In this document: positions 22,614 through 34,985 of the stretch, piece after piece | Position numbering within the stretch: the first letter of the stretch is position 1 | How the letters are laid out: every line of letters starts with the position of its first letter | From: Micromussa lordhowensis | Lineage: Eukaryota > Cnidaria > Anthozoa > Scleractinia > Lobophylliidae | Length of the DNA stretch: 64,000 nt | NCBI GenBank assembly: GCA_964020085.1 | Contig: OZ026596.1 | Coordinates: 31,107,522-31,171,521 of the forward strand | Direction: 5' to 3' | Notes under the pieces: generated by a model | Database searches by the model: none | Told to the model about the DNA's origin: nothing | What the model saw: only the letters and a program-made list of their open reading frames with translations | Program-made: the position numbers and the translations under genes

Positions 22614-25080
22614 ATTAGTGTTGGCGTTTTGTTCCTGCATCGTGTGGGGCCAGCTATTGCTATTTTGGGCAAGTTTATTGAGAGCGACACGTTGAAAAAG
22701 AAACAAAAATATTCGTTCCCTGATATAAGAAAAACAAACTCGATTGGTCTGATCAGTCAGAACAACACAGACCGTGATCTCATGCTGACAAATTTACGTC
22801 AAATTCATTTTCAATCAATTAGGCATTTGCACTTGCCTGCAGACCATGGAATAATGTGATATCCATTCTTCATTGTTCGACAGCTAAAATTGCGTCAAAA
22901 TAGTCTATACTAGCCCCTAACTATGCTAGAGTTAAAACGTACAGAAAAGAGGAAAAGTTGTGTTAAGTAGAGACATGCAAGCAAGATCATAACACATGGA
23001 GTCATGACAGTTGCATGTAAAGAACATGAAATCTGTAAATAATAACGAAGTACATTTACTATCATGCAGAAAGCTTGATAATGAAACAAAAATGCAGGCT
23101 CTCTAGGGCTAAGCCAGCTTAGCATAAAGGCTAGGGTTTTTAAGTCAAATTTGATATCAAATATCGAGATAAGTAGATTCAGTTAAAAATCACATAGCTT
23201 GCTTTTTGTTTGATATAATAGCTTATGATCATATTTTCGGCATTGATGGTTTCATAAGCCATCGGCATTATTACTTGTTTCAAATCAGCACAGGATCCAT
23301 ACACATGCATATTGCATGGTGCCCCTGTGAAATAAAAACTTTCCCCAGTGAAGACATACTGATGAAATGGCTCGGTCACAGGAGAAAAGGTCTAACAAGG
23401 TCTAACTGGGAAGAAAATCGTCTCTTCCAGCTACAGGAACACCTCCTTGTCACTTTTAAGGCAGGTTGTACTGGGATACTCAGTGTAAAATATACTATGT
23501 AATCGGCTCAACCAACCATTTTACATTTAAGCAATAAGGATTTCTCGGTGGATCTCGCCAGCGAATGCTTTCTAGGCTGACGTTGCTCAGTATGAGAGAC
23601 ACAACAGAGTTATCTGTATTTTTTTGAACGTTTCCTTGCTCCTAATTTTTAACATAGACAAGAATTTGTAGCGCCTTTCAGTTACTGTGCTTTCGTTTTT
23701 TTGTAGTGCATATTTTTTGTTAGTAGGCGTGCAGCCAATTGCTTTCCATCCAATGGTAGGGTGGGCTTGCTGATGCAAGAATTTGTTTAATTTGCATTGA
23801 AATTGCAACTAGATTGATTAAAACAAGGTTAAAAAGTCTGTTTAATAGAACTTTTGGAAAGTCAGTGTGAAACGTTTTTTTTGACTGACTTCCAAAATTG
23901 TTGTTAATTATAATTGAGATGTTTTGGCATTTTCTGGGCCAAGCAACTACGTCAAAAACTTCTTGAAACGCGCTTATGAATACGACCTAAGACTTTGAAC
24001 AACTGAAGCCAGTCAGAGTTATTAGATTTACTGGAGTCATCACGCACGTCTTCCCTTTTCTGATGCCAGTTTCCATGTTTTCGCTCTGGGTTCGCTGCAT
24101 GCTTGCATTTGTCATTCAGGAGCTCTATAAGCAGCCTACGATGACCAAGTTATTGTTAATGTTTTTGTTGTAAACCCTTTACACGATGAAAGATGTACAA
24201 TATATCTATTTAAATTAACGCTTTTTCAAAGCTAGGAAAAGGATTAATTACGAATGGCAGAAACGTTCTCGTGAGATCAGTACCGATAGTTTCAATGCAA
24301 ACTTTTTTGATGGTTGTTTTGCTACTTTTTAGAATTAACAGAATCATTACCGCCAAAAAGCCCAGATCATTTAAAGGAGCAGATAAATGTTGGCAAGCTT
24401 TGACCTTTTTGTGCCAAAGAGCCGAGTCCAGTTTTTAACATTCTTCCTTGCCGGACTGAAATATAGTGTCAATTAGCTACCAGTTACCAGCTTTAATCAG
24501 AAAGTAGAACAAACTCTTAACGTCGGCATGACAATGCCATCAGTTACTTATTAACCTGATTTATAAGAAAAGACATCGCTGGTTAAGATAATTTTTAGAG
24601 ATGAGAAACTGTTGTTCTTTATTTTGGACGCAGATGCATTGTGTAGCGCTGGATTTGACTTTTAAGAAAGGTACGCAAGAAGAAAATGGATTTGGAGTCC
24701 AAAAGAATGAGTACGGATAGCAAGGATAATTGCTGTAATATACGTGAAACTTTACTTACATAAAAAAAAATGCTGACAATACTAAACTAAACTCAGAGGT
24801 GACAAAACGTAACTTAGATCTAATGCCATTTTATTGATTATTACAAAACTATAATTGTACCGAAATGATAAATATACACATTGTCTAAGAAAAATGCTTT
24901 TGTCCTTTGGTTCACTGCTTGTCTGTTTTATGTCTCTTTACTTGGAAATGGTTTTCCAAAAACGCTTAGCACCTTTTGTTGTTCTCAGTGTTTTTTGAAA
25001 GACAAAAATTCTCTGGTGATAATATCCTATGCGACGACGAGAATAGCACGAAGATATTCCGTTTAGGTTCAGAGCGGGGA
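22614..25080. other. Intergenic region between two convergent protease genes
   Basis: No gene recognised. Short frames only. It must contain the 3' UTRs of the trypsin gene (+) and of the astacin gene (-). A TTTATT at about 24828 would read AATAAA on the minus strand, downstream of the astacin gene. Confidence 0.5.
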
Positions 25081-25084
25081 CTTC

Positions 25085-28000
25085 TCATGCCTGTACTGGC
25101 AAATTGGAGTCCATTGAACTAGCTTCTTCCCTTGCTTTGGCTGGCATTTTAAGAAGAACTGAAATCGACGGTATAAAAGAACACCTGCCTCCATATTGTA
25201 TGTGCTGTAATTCGGCTGGATACCGGAGTATTTCGTAGTTTGAGAGTCACACAGAGACTTTGACCAGCTGAGTCACGGCAGCTCAGCTCTGTAACTCAAA
25301 GTCACTAAGATTCAAACATCTTCAAATATGGTGCTGTCTGATAGAAACGACAATCGTAATCATCCTAGTAGGAAAGAGAGATTCATTACGCTGCGATTCA
25401 GGTTGTTATACATTAGAAAATACCTTGAAATTACAGAAACTCATCCATCATACACAGGGACACTCTTTGATAACTTGAAAGGTAATCTGCGTCTCATTGC
25501 TAAATTATGAATGGCGTGTTACTTCTTAATACATACCAAGACAAGCCTTTCCTTGAGAGACGCGTATTTCATCTATTGCAACAAACCCAGTTAAAGTCGG
25601 GCTTTTAATTCCTTCTATGTAAATCTGAAACAACACAGATAGTGCGTGTTACAAATTTGTGAAATCTGAAATTAAAATGTGTGAAATCTGACATCGTCTA
25701 CTGACAGTATAGAGAAAATTCAGATTCATCCAAAGAGCAAAAAAGATCAGAAATTCCATACCTCACATTTGCATCTAAACTAGCCTGCAAACACGCTCCC
25801 GGCAAGGTCGAAAAAAAATTGCCGAACGAAGCAAGCCGACGAGCGCGAAACTGAAGAATTCTGAGAGCGAAGCGATCGGGGCGTGGCGGGGGCTTGTTCG
25901 CCGAATTCTCATTTTCGCGCTTGCCGGGTGCCTGTTCGCAGGCTACATCTATACTGCCAAAGATAAACATGGCAGAAACACATGAACCCTACAAACCTTA
26001 ATCATGGCACCTAAAAGAGATTTTTCCATCACTTTCCACCTGTTTCCTTGCGGACCTTCTCTTTCCCAGATCAACACGTACGGGTTTCTTTTCTTAGATA
26101 CAGCTTCCTTTGTAAACACTCTTAGATATCCGCCAGTACTCATATGATAGTAGAATCTCAAGCAACTTGATCCTTTGAAGTATCCTGCACTGTAAAGAAC
26201 ACCGCTGCTCATGTATTCAGCGTTTGTTGAGGGCTTTGTGAAGAAGAGGAACCTCCCTTAAATGACAGTCATCAAAATGGAAAAGACATTAGAGAGAATC
26301 TACTAAACTATTGCGAACTGATTTTGGGGTGATGTAGCAGCTCTCCTAAGGTCTCACATGATTGGCTTGCTACCCTTTGAGAGTACAATAGAACAAACAA
26401 CAGAAACAATGCCCCTGTCCCTAACACAATAGCAGCTGCTACAATGATAAAACAAAAGCAGCTTTGGACAGCTGCTACACTACTGTGATTTTGGAGTGTG
26501 GACAAAGGGTAAGTGAAAGTAAGTAGTCCATCCAGTCAGAGCGTCAGTCAGTCAGTGAGTTAGTAACTCACTCACTCGCTCAGCCAGTCATCCAGTCGCC
26601 CAGTCAGTCAGTCAGTCAGTCTCTCAGTTAGTCAGTCAGCCAGTCGTCAGTCACTCAGCCAGTTAAACAGTCAACCAGTCAGCCAGTCAGCAAGGCAGTC
26701 ACGCAGTCAGTCAGTCAGTTAGTCAGTCAGTCTCTCAGCTAGTCATTCAGTCAGTCAGCCAACCAGCCAGCCACTCAGCCAGTCAGTCAGTCAGACAGTC
26801 AGTCAGTCGGTCAGCCAGTCACTTAGCCAGCCACCCAGTTAGACAGTCTGTCGGTTAGTCAGCTAGCTAGTTAGTTAGCTAAACAGTTAGTCAGACAATC
26901 CGCAAGCGGGTTGGTCAGTCAATCAGTCGTTCAGTCGGTACGCTGATAAGAAGTGAGCATTCATCATTCGAGTTCTCACCAGTAGTCAGATGTTGACCTC
27001 TTGTTTTCGAATGAGACTTTCCAACAACTTTTCCTATCATCCAGTCAAATTGGTCTTCTTCATTTTTCCAGTTTTTCCAGTTACAAAGTCCTCTTTCAAA
27101 ACCACAGTCTCCTATTCACAGCAAAAACACAAGCAAACCAAAAACTGGCACTGAGACAGACATAATAAGATCTGGTTGCCTGTTGAGCGAATGCAACGGT
27201 ACTACTGAAATCGCCTATGTTTTGCCTCTCTAGCATGGTACAATATTCTCCATTTACCGTACCCAAATTCACAATTCGCCAATCAGAAGCCTTGCCTACT
27301 GTCCTGACGTAATATGGCTACGATATCATGCTCACTTGACCCAAAATACCCAAATTCACAATTCGCCAATCAGAAGCCTTGCCTACTGTCCTGACGTAAT
27401 ATGGCTACGATATCATGCTCACTTGACCTTGTTTGGGTACGGTAAATACCTAATCGCTCGTTTAGACTCGCCATGGGTATTTCGATTCGAATACAAGTAC
27501 GTCTCCCCAAAATACGAACCATGGCTTGACCAAACTCACCTAATATGCCTTCAAATCGTACCATAGTCATAGTCATTTTTTTTTTTCCCCCTTGGACAGA
27601 GTTGGCCAAGAAAATGACTATGACTATGTCTCCCCAAAATACGAACCATGGCTTGACCAAACTCACCTAATATGCCTTCAAATCGTACCAAAAAGTTATG
27701 ATTAGGTATAAATATAGTTCTTATACCCAATACACTTCCCATACCTGAAACTATTTTGATTTTCTCCTTTTTGGGCGTCAGTATAGCTTCTGCAAAAATA
27801 GTTAAGTACAATAGGCGATGAAACGCGCATTGATTTTTAAAGAAATTCCTCACTAACCAAAAATTATTCGCGCAAAGTAAACTTCACTTACTGATATATT
27901 TTGTGCAGTTATAGAACTTGTTAATTTTCCTTAAATCCAGACCAGAGAATCCATCGCGCTGGCCCATCTGCTTCCCTCCTGGCATTAACTTGATAATAAT

Positions 28001-29050
28001 GGGCTTCTTGGAATCGACACTGAAGAAATTGAACCCATAGTGCATCACGGACCCATAGTCGTAAGGTTCTCCGATAACGTAGCCTTTCAATACGCGGTAC
28101 TCAGCTTTCGCTTCTAAACCATAAAAAACAGCAACGACTCCTCATCGATTTGGATTTGAATCTACCATTTCTTTTCCACATTAGTTCTGTGCTTAACGCT
28201 CACAGCCCAAACCTTGAATTCTAGACTAAAGTAGTATCAACGTTGTGCAAACATCGCTTATTCATTATTTTCAGCAAAGACCTCCCAGTAGAAGAGAATG
28301 GGCCATTTTACAGTTATGTGCTTGGTTACCTGGCCTGTGAATGCAAACGAGGCTGGAGGATACATTGCTTTGATGCATGAGAATAATAGGCCATTTCTGA
28401 GTTCCTTTATGCCTCTGTTTCAAAACATGCAAAACCTTTCTTATGAAAATGAGTTTGATTTGCATGAAAATGAACCTGTAGGCGGAACTCATTTTCACAT
28501 GAACGACGGTTTCGCACTTTGGTTTGTTTTGACACGGAGGTAAAACGGAATATTCGATTTGCACAACAAAAGCAGTGAAGTCTGTATCAAAAAAAGGTAT
28601 CCTGCAGCCTTGCTGCCATTCAAAGGCTAGGTCACTGAGCAGACAACTGTAAAATGGTGTATTCGCCATTTTCCAGTAGCTCATAATTCACTCTGTTTGC
28701 CCCCCCAAACTTCTGCATATTCCCAAGAGCACTTTACGGCAATAGTTTATGCATAATTTGGGGGAGAAGCCGAGTGAGTTATGGGCCATTGGAAATTAGA
28801 AAATAACCCAAAGCAAATACGCACGCTGATTGGTTTAAAACCGTGTTTCTATAACTCCAAAGAAACACAGAACTAGCACGAGCTGTTGACTTAATGATGG
28901 CGCGAACAAAGAGAATTTACATTTTGATGATCGAAGTAAACAAGTTGTCTTTCTTTTTCTTCGTCGCGGTATTTTCTATAAGAAATAGAAAACATGTTCT
29001 CCGTGTTCCTATCGAGTTATAGAAACACTCGTGAAAGTTTGGAAGAACTC

Positions 29051-29081
<31 letters not shown>

Positions 29082-29082
29082 C

Positions 29083-29113
<31 letters not shown>

Positions 29114-32100
29114 CATTCACTCGTGTTTCTATTTAACAATTAGATTATGAGCTCGAGATTTCTACCGCGTGATAGTTGACGAGGGCGCAGCCCGAGTCAA
29201 CTATCGCGCGATAGAAATCGAGAGCGAATAATCTAATTGTTTTAGTATAAATCTACTAGTCGTTCAAAACTTAATCTAAATCCTCTTCTCAACACTTCGA
29301 AAACGCCAAGAAACGGCCGTCATTTTGTTAACAAGTGCACACTGTTACGCTACTCACTATCTATCACAGAATAGAACGTGAGTAGCGTAGCCAATCAGAG
29401 AACGGCCTTCGTAATAGAACGCTAGTAGATTTATACTAAAATTCGATAGAAACACGGTACATGTTTTTTATTTCTTAAATAGAGCATTGATATTAGGATT
29501 GAAATTTTACATGATGCGTCCATTACAACCCTGCCTTGCATCATTCCATAAAACAAAACCAGCCATGCTTACTTGGTTTGATGTTGTTGGCGTTGATCCT
29601 GATGAACTGGTTTCTGTCGGAGCGGCAATGTTCGTGCATCATGCCGAGAGCGTGCAACAGCTCATGAATAACAACACCCTTTGTTTGACATCCTTTGCCC
29701 AACGACAGAACCTGTTTTCCACCGGTTCTTCCAGTAGCTGAAAAACATCTACCAAAAAGTATATAAAGGCCTATTTACACGCTGCGATTTGTCGTGCCGA
29801 TTTGTCGGCCCCGAGAAATCGTGAAGCAAGTCGGCGCGTTTGTTTTGGTCTTTGTGGTCGGGATTAGTTTGTCGAAAAGGCAGGGATATTCCGACCACTG
29901 TGATTTAAGAAGGTTGATCTCCTTTTCATCAAACGAATTTTTCCTAGCAGGTTTACTTTCAACGTCCGTCATTTTGCGAAGGGATACGTACGCTTGGGCT
30001 GTAAAATCGGCCCCGACGCGGGAAAATCTGTGAAGCGATCACAATTTTTTTCTGAATCAGCCGACATGTCGGACTGAAATCGCACGCGCATCGGGTCGCC
30101 ATTTACACGCGCCGATTTGCTTCACGATTTCCTGGGGGCCGACAAATCAGCACGACAAATCGCAGCGTGTAAATAGGCCTTAATTAGTATTCTAGAGGTC
30201 AAGGTTTCAATCACATGTTCCTCAAAGGCATGGTAGAGGCTTTTACAGCTAACGCTTAATTTTTTCCGTTACGGTTAACTGAAATTTTGATAATTAATTA
30301 CCAGTGTTTTAGATTATTTAAGATGATAGAGCACTTTTTCCGTGTTTACATAGCCTCATCTAAACACTGGGAGGGTAGGGAGAATTTGACACAGCGGAAA
30401 AAGTACTCTTTTATAAAATAATTCCTAAAAATACGCGCCAATCTAAAACGTCACAACCGTATTTACATACTCTCATCTAAACACACGTATCGACCAATGA
30501 GAGCGCACATAGTGGCTCAGTTATTTTATAAAATAGAATAATTAACTGGAAATATAATAGCTCATTTCCATTGGTGTAGAGCATGGCAAAATCGTGAAAA
30601 GTATAGTTAACATTCTCGGTTGACAAAAAAATGAAATTTATCTGGTCCACAAATACTTATCAATCCTGTACTGCGGGACGTAGAAATTTGGAACTTTTAA
30701 GTTCTAAGAAATGAAACAAGGAATTGTGTTTGCCTGTATGCGGTTAGGCGTTAAAATGACATGTTGTTCTTTTGAAATAATGATTATCATGCTTCTTTTT
30801 ACATTTTTGATGAGATTTTTGAGTCGTGCCTCCCAAATGACCGAAAGACATTTAGCTATCAGCTACTTTACAGACATGCCACGAAAAATAAAATAAATAA
30901 GCTGAAAGTAATAACAAGAGAAAATCGCTCGATTGACATTGATTGGTAAGAGTTTATTAATTGCACAATTTTCTGAAGCATACAATCTTGAACTGAAGCG
31001 AAAAAATACATTAACCATTACTGGTGATGGGACTATTTGACCACGTGAGGGGTAAGAGGCATACATACAATTTTAAGATCAAAATAAGTTAAAATGTTTA
31101 GGCATTCAGTCTCACAATATCGGAACAACCATGATATTTTTAGCGCAAAACATTACATTCGGTTCCATTTGGGTGAATATTTGCCTCACTCCATACGTGA
31201 TATGCCCGCTATTGTTTAATAATGGGTGTGGGATGGGCTGGGGCTAGAGGATTGGAGGAAATTGAATTCTCGTTACATTTGTCCGAATTTTCAAGGCTCA
31301 GTCCTCGTACACAAATTTTAACTCACCCCGATCCGCGATGAACCCAAATGTAATCTTTCTCGTCGGTACGTCTTTTGAATCGTATACAGGTCTTTCGCCC
31401 AAACTCATTAATAGCAGCTTTAAAAGCTCTTCTCCCAGGTACTCCTACCAACAAAAGATATTATTTTTACTAGTTAAGGGATTAAAAAAAACACTTCGTG
31501 AAAGAAGCTGGTAACCCCGGCCCAGCGTTGTAAACATGCTACGAAATTTAAACTAGGCTCGAAGATTTTTCATTATTACCTGGTGCCTTTAACAATGACG
31601 TCACGTTGCTAAGCAACCACCAGAAAGAAAACCGCCATCTTAGGTTGTGTTCCTTTGGGATGATCTTGATCAGGATCAGTTATCCGAGAACACTCGGATC
31701 ATGGTGTATCAAAGGAACCGATGAATCCACTCAGTCTGGTCACGGATTCCACGGTTCCTTTGATGTGCCATGACTGATCTTGGATCACTGATCCTGATCC
31801 ATCACCCCAAAGTAACGCACCCTGAGTTCGAAGACGCATTTGTTATCAAGTTGTAACCTTACCTAGTGACTTGTCCAGCATGTACGGAATGGATTTAGAA
31901 CTCCACCAGAAGCGTTTCAGTGCAATAAAGTTTCGCTTGGATCTATGTTTGGTGGTGTTCATCCTCAGAGACTCATTTGATCTGTCGCTAAACAGAGCAT
32001 GCCGTTTCCCAAGGAAACCAGCAACGTTTACTGAAAATATAAACAGGACACTCGTTTACCGCAAAACTGTGTAGATTGCCAGTTAGTGTGTAATTTCGCA

Positions 32101-33335
32101 TTTGTTGTTTTTGTTGTGAGCCGGAAAAACTAATTCTACTTGATTTGTTTGCGTAATGTATGTATGCAAATGATTCTCTTCTCTTCTTCAGGTTCCAATT
32201 TTGAAGTTGTTAACTTTGCAAAGGTGACTAATGACTAAGAGCAATGCTCATTCAAAAGCTTTGAGTGTGTGCTTCAAAACATTTATGTTCAACCATCGAA
32301 TCAGGTGTTTTCCTTTTTCCTTTTTCGTTGAACTGCATTCTTCTTGAGTACCGGGACCGTTGCATAAACGCTTCTACTTCTGCAGCAGTTGCTAACCTTG
32401 GCCGGGTTGTTCGAAAGCCGATTAAAGATAACCCAGGATTAAAAAGTTAACCGAAGTATCAATTTTTCTTGTATATAAATGTCTTTTCTTTTGTTTTGTG
32501 TCGTTTGAGATTATTCAAACTCAAAATTGAAGGACAAACAATACAAGCAGAAAACCTCACCAAAAGTTGCAAATTTCAAGATCAAAATTCGCGCTAACCC
32601 TGGGTTAGTTTAAGCGGGCTTTGAACAACTAGGCCCTGATGCACAGCCTTTACTCAGTTGAACGCGCATTTACAAAACCTAAGATGCGTTTTCCAGACAC
32701 GGCTTTTAGCAGGAGAACGTAACACGAGTTAAATAAATTTAAATTTAGCAATAGAACACCTTTACCGTGTTTAAATAGCCTCATCTAAACACGAAGAGGG
32801 TTGGGAGAATTCGAGACAGTTATGCAAATCCAAGACGTAGTCGAGGGTTTGCATAACTTTCGAGAATTCTCCCAACCCTCCGAGTGTTAGATGAGGCTAT
32901 TTAAACACGGAAAAAGTTCTCTATTGCTTGTATAAAATAATTCTCAAAAACACGCGCGAATCTAAAACGTCACAACCGTGTTTACGTACACACACACCTA
33001 TCGACGAATGAGACCGCGAGTAGTAGCTCAGTTATTTTGTAATCACTGATCGTATTGCTTATAATCACGAGTGTCATCTTCAAAGACAATATTTTTGGAC
33101 ATCAAATATATTTTTCTTTGATGAATTGATCATCTGCTAAAAAGTGCGCGCAGTGTTGAGCTAGATACATTTATCAATTTCCTTTTCTAGTCCTACCTTT
33201 TTCTATGCTAGCGCTCCAGTTATTAGCTTCCAATTTGGCTGAAGTTTGATCCCCTAACACACCTTCTGAATGAAGTTTCAGATAGTTTACAAACAGAAAG
33301 AGAACAAGACAAAAGCAAAAAGAAGGCAACTTCAT
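25085..33335 (-). CDS. Astacin-MAM secreted zinc metalloprotease (meprin-like)
   Basis: Minus-strand exons 33335-33197, 32030-31863, 31444-31327, 29748-29573, 28113-27892, 27111-26980, 26256-25997 and 25624-25537 join in phase; a last exon at 25158-25085 ending in TGA is tentative. ATG at 33335 opens a signal peptide (MKLPSFCFCLVLFLFV). A short propeptide ends in the furin-type site RSKR (76-79), so the mature enzyme starts near N80. The catalytic domain has KTCIRF, the zinc site HELLHALGMMHEHCRSDR (H170, E171, H174, H180) and the Met-turn SVMHY (M224, Y226). Residues ~275-434 are a MAM domain (DCGFERGLCNW, SSCLRFYYHMS, GFVAIDEIRV). It is expected to act outside the cell on matrix or secreted proteins, MAM giving adhesion or oligomerisation. 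No transmembrane segment was found, though the 3' end is uncertain. Its introns hold a CAGT repeat and several MITEs. Confidence 0.88.
25782..25947. mobile_element. MITE with TAGCCTGC ends, intronic
   Basis: Imperfect inverted repeats: CTAGCCTGCAAACACGCTCC on the left and GGGTGCCTGTTCGCAGGCTA on the right. The interior is GC-richer than its surroundings. It sits in the intron between the last two MAM exons. Confidence 0.7.
26515..26945. repeat. Degenerate (CAGT)n microsatellite, ~430 bp
   Basis: Dominated by CAGT tetramers with point variants (CAGC, TAGT, CACT). It lies in the MAM intron immediately 3' (in gene orientation) of the exon 27111-26980, about 35 bp from its splice donor. No conserved repeat/spacer structure. 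Confidence 0.9.
27250..27447. mobile_element. Small MITE with internal 87-bp tandem duplication
   Basis: Ends are inverted: ATTTACCGTACCCAAA on the left, TTTGGGTACGGTAAAT on the right. Inside, an ~81-bp segment starting ACCCAAATTCACAATTCGCC occurs at 27261 and again at 27348, an 87-bp offset. Intronic in the astacin gene. Confidence 0.75.
27501..27690. repeat. Duplicated 63-bp segment with internal hairpin
   Basis: 27501-27563 and 27628-27690 are direct copies (GTCTCCCCAAAATACGAACC to CGTACCA). The spacer begins ATAGTCATAGTCATTTT and ends AAAATGACTATGACTAT, an inverted pair. Confidence 0.8.
28820..29140. mobile_element. Palindromic MITE, family C
   Basis: A tail with CGCTGATTGGTTTAAAACC precedes a palindrome with arms GAAACACTCGTGAAAGTTTGG and CCAAACATTCACTCGTGTTTC, centred near 29070. 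No coding capacity. Confidence 0.65.
29138..29445. mobile_element. Palindromic MITE, family D
   Basis: The palindrome has arms AACAATTAGATTATGAGCTC...TTTCTACCGCG and their complement near 29205-29242. A tail contains AGTATAAATCTACTAG, GTAGCCAATCAGAGAACGG and a closing CTAGTAGATTTATACT. It directly abuts family C. Confidence 0.7.
29767..30180. mobile_element. Harbinger-like MITE with TAA target duplication
   Basis: Long inverted repeats begin AGGCCTATTTACACGCTGCG and run about 70 bp per side. TAA lies immediately outside both ends (29764-29766 and 30181-30183), matching the 3-bp TWA duplication of PIF/Harbinger MITEs. It is inside the astacin intron 29749-31326; the open frames across it are artefacts. 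Confidence 0.8.
30325..30540. mobile_element. Palindromic MITE, family A, copy 2 (deleted)
   Basis: Shares CATAGCCTCATCTAAACAC, GGAAAAAGT and the tail with GCGCCAATCTAAAACGTCACAACC and ATTTTATAAAATA. Most of the second palindrome arm is missing, so this is a deletion derivative. Confidence 0.75.
31644..31826. mobile_element. 183-bp inverted-repeat MITE
   Basis: The arms carry GATCAGGATCAG on the left and CTGATCCTGATC on the right, with further pairing (CGGATCATGG / CCATGACTGATC) inside. It lies in the intron between astacin exons 2 and 3. Confidence 0.65.
32400..32637. mobile_element. GGCCGGGTTGTT MITE, copy 3
   Basis: Begins GGCCGGGTTGTTCGAAAGCC and ends GGGCTTTGAACAACTAGGCC. The internal segment TTTGAGATTATTCAAA and the arms GATAACCCAGG / CCTGGGTTAG are shared with the copy at 6.76 kb. 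Confidence 0.75.
32742..33042 (+). mobile_element. Palindromic MITE, family A, copy 3
   Basis: Same palindrome-plus-tail structure as at 4.5 and 51.6 kb: GCCTCATCTAAACACG, GAATTC, TATGCAAA on the left arm, complement on the right, then AATTCTCAAAAACACGCGCG and a GAATGAGACCGCGAG end. Confidence 0.8.
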
Positions 33336-33489
33336 TCCTGCTTGTTATAGAAGACAATCGGTGCCACCAGAAGTTTTTCTTTGTTGTCATCAAGGCTGCG
33401 TTTTGAAAAAGCTTTGCTGGTTTGTTGCGTCACTAATTCATTAAATTCAATTCTAAAGGCGTGCGCCCAAAATATTAATTAATGCCCGA

Positions 33490-33706
33490 TGCTCACTTGC
33501 GACGCAAGCATAAGCAAAAGAATATCAAAACCTTGCGTTCTTCTTACCCTTGTGTCACTGTTTTCCGCCAATCACCGAGCCAACCATGTCCTGAACATAA
33601 CGCCGAGATAAGCGTAAACAAGCGTTTGAAAAACGCTTATGCGCATGTCGCAGCTGTTCTCGCCAGCGCATAAGCTTCTTATGATTATGCTTGCTTCGCA
33701 AGTGTC
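33490..33706. mobile_element. ~215-bp MITE with CACTTGCG ends
   Basis: The left end CACTTGCGACGCAAGCATAAG is mirrored on the right as CATAAT/GCTTGCTTCGCAAGTG, with one short mismatch. The interior has no gene. Confidence 0.7.
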
Positions 33707-34024
33707 TGCTTACGAGGGAACGATTAGTTTTATATTCAGATAATACGCGCGTAGTATTTTACAAGTCTGATATCCCTGCAATGACGAAAAACATTAAAGA
33801 ATGCGAGAAACAAGTAAAATGTTCGCGAGCATGATCTTTCAGACCATTGAATATGAGAACGAATTGAATATCCTCGTCCGGTGAAAGGCGCGCACACATT
33901 CATTTAATTTCTCGCCTTCCAAACTTAAATGTGGTGTTCCAATTTGTTAAAATTCAGAGCAAATACTAAGAATCACCTCAAAAATGGCTGATTTTTCGGT
34001 GTAAAATAGAAACCTGTCTCGGAG

Positions 34025-34405
34025 AATAATGTAATTTCTGACGTTTGAGGGGTCGGAAATTATTATTCTGACGGCACGTTGGAGAGACTCGCGGTGCATC
34101 TCGGGTTGCTTAAGGATTATTTAAGGTTTTTGGCGGGAGATCTAAGTCACTCTAGGTCGGTCAGTCGGAGTGTTCGCCCGCTTTATTTTTTTTTTAGGAT
34201 TACTTTTCGATTTGATCTATTCGTGTAAATGAACTGTAGAATGCCCTTTCCTCGGGGCATCGTACTGCTGCATTAGATGAGGAATACGTTTCCACATACT
34301 TTTTGGCCACATCGAAAAGGTGGTTTTTTAGTCGTTTTTCGTATCTGGCGTAGTACAGTTCCTGAATTATTGGAATTTTCAGCTAATTTTGTGAGGTAAA
34401 CATAT
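34025..34405 (+). repeat. Dispersed repeat E, copy 1
   Basis: Contains TTTCTGACGTTTGAGGG, GAGACTCGCGGTGCATCTCG, GTCGGTCAGTCGGAGTGTTC and TTTTTCGTATCTGGCGTAG. A shorter copy of the same element is at 37248-37515. Copy 1 carries an extra block (AAGGATTATTTAAGG...) not in copy 2. Class unknown. Confidence 0.75.
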
Positions 34406-34626
34406 GAATAATTAATAGATATTAGGATACGTTAGGATACATTGAATCGCACGGCTCATGGCTGGCTGACTCATCCTCAATAAACGTTTCACATTGAATG
34501 TCTCGTGTGAGTGTAGTCCGAATGTTATGTTTACGTTGCAGGCTTGGACGTTCCGTTGGAAATGAGTGCAAAATTCGCCTAAAGTGAAACGTAGATCTTA
34601 GACGGACATCTGTGATTGCCATCTGA

Positions 34627-34985
34627 TTCCCCAAAGAACACTAGAAAGGGTCAGAATTTCTGATCCTCCAAAGAACACTAGAAAGGGTTCAGAATTTCTG
34701 ACCCCTCAAATAATACTAGAAATGCTTCAGAATTTCTTATTCCCCAAAGAGCACTAGAGGGAGTTCAGAATTTGTGATCTCCCAAAGAACACTAGAAGGG
34801 GTTCAGAATTTCTGATTCCCCAAAGAACACTAGAGGGGGTTCAGAATATCTGATCCCCCAAATAACACTAGAAAGGGTTCAGAATTTGTGATCCCCGGCC
34901 CAAAGAACACTAGAAAGGGTTCAGGAATTTCTAATCTGCCAAAGAACTCTAGAAAGGGTTCGGCATTTCTGACCCCCTGCAAAGC
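34627..34985. repeat. Minisatellite, ~9 units of 36-39 bp
   Basis: The consensus unit contains CAAAGAACACTAGAAAGGG then TTCAGAATTTCTGAT, with substitutions and small indels between units. Uniform repetition with no variable spacers rules out a CRISPR. The minus-strand frame (FLVFFG repeats) is a by-product. Confidence 0.9.

Noticed and set aside
26515..26945. Possible CRISPR-like array
   Set aside because: Only degenerate CAGT tetramers, no repeat/spacer pattern, and the genome is eukaryotic.
27336..27853. Overlapping frames on both strands
   Set aside because: They run through duplicated MITE sequence in an astacin intron and share no domain.
29487..29741. 84-codon plus frame
   Set aside because: Antisense of the astacin HExxH exon.
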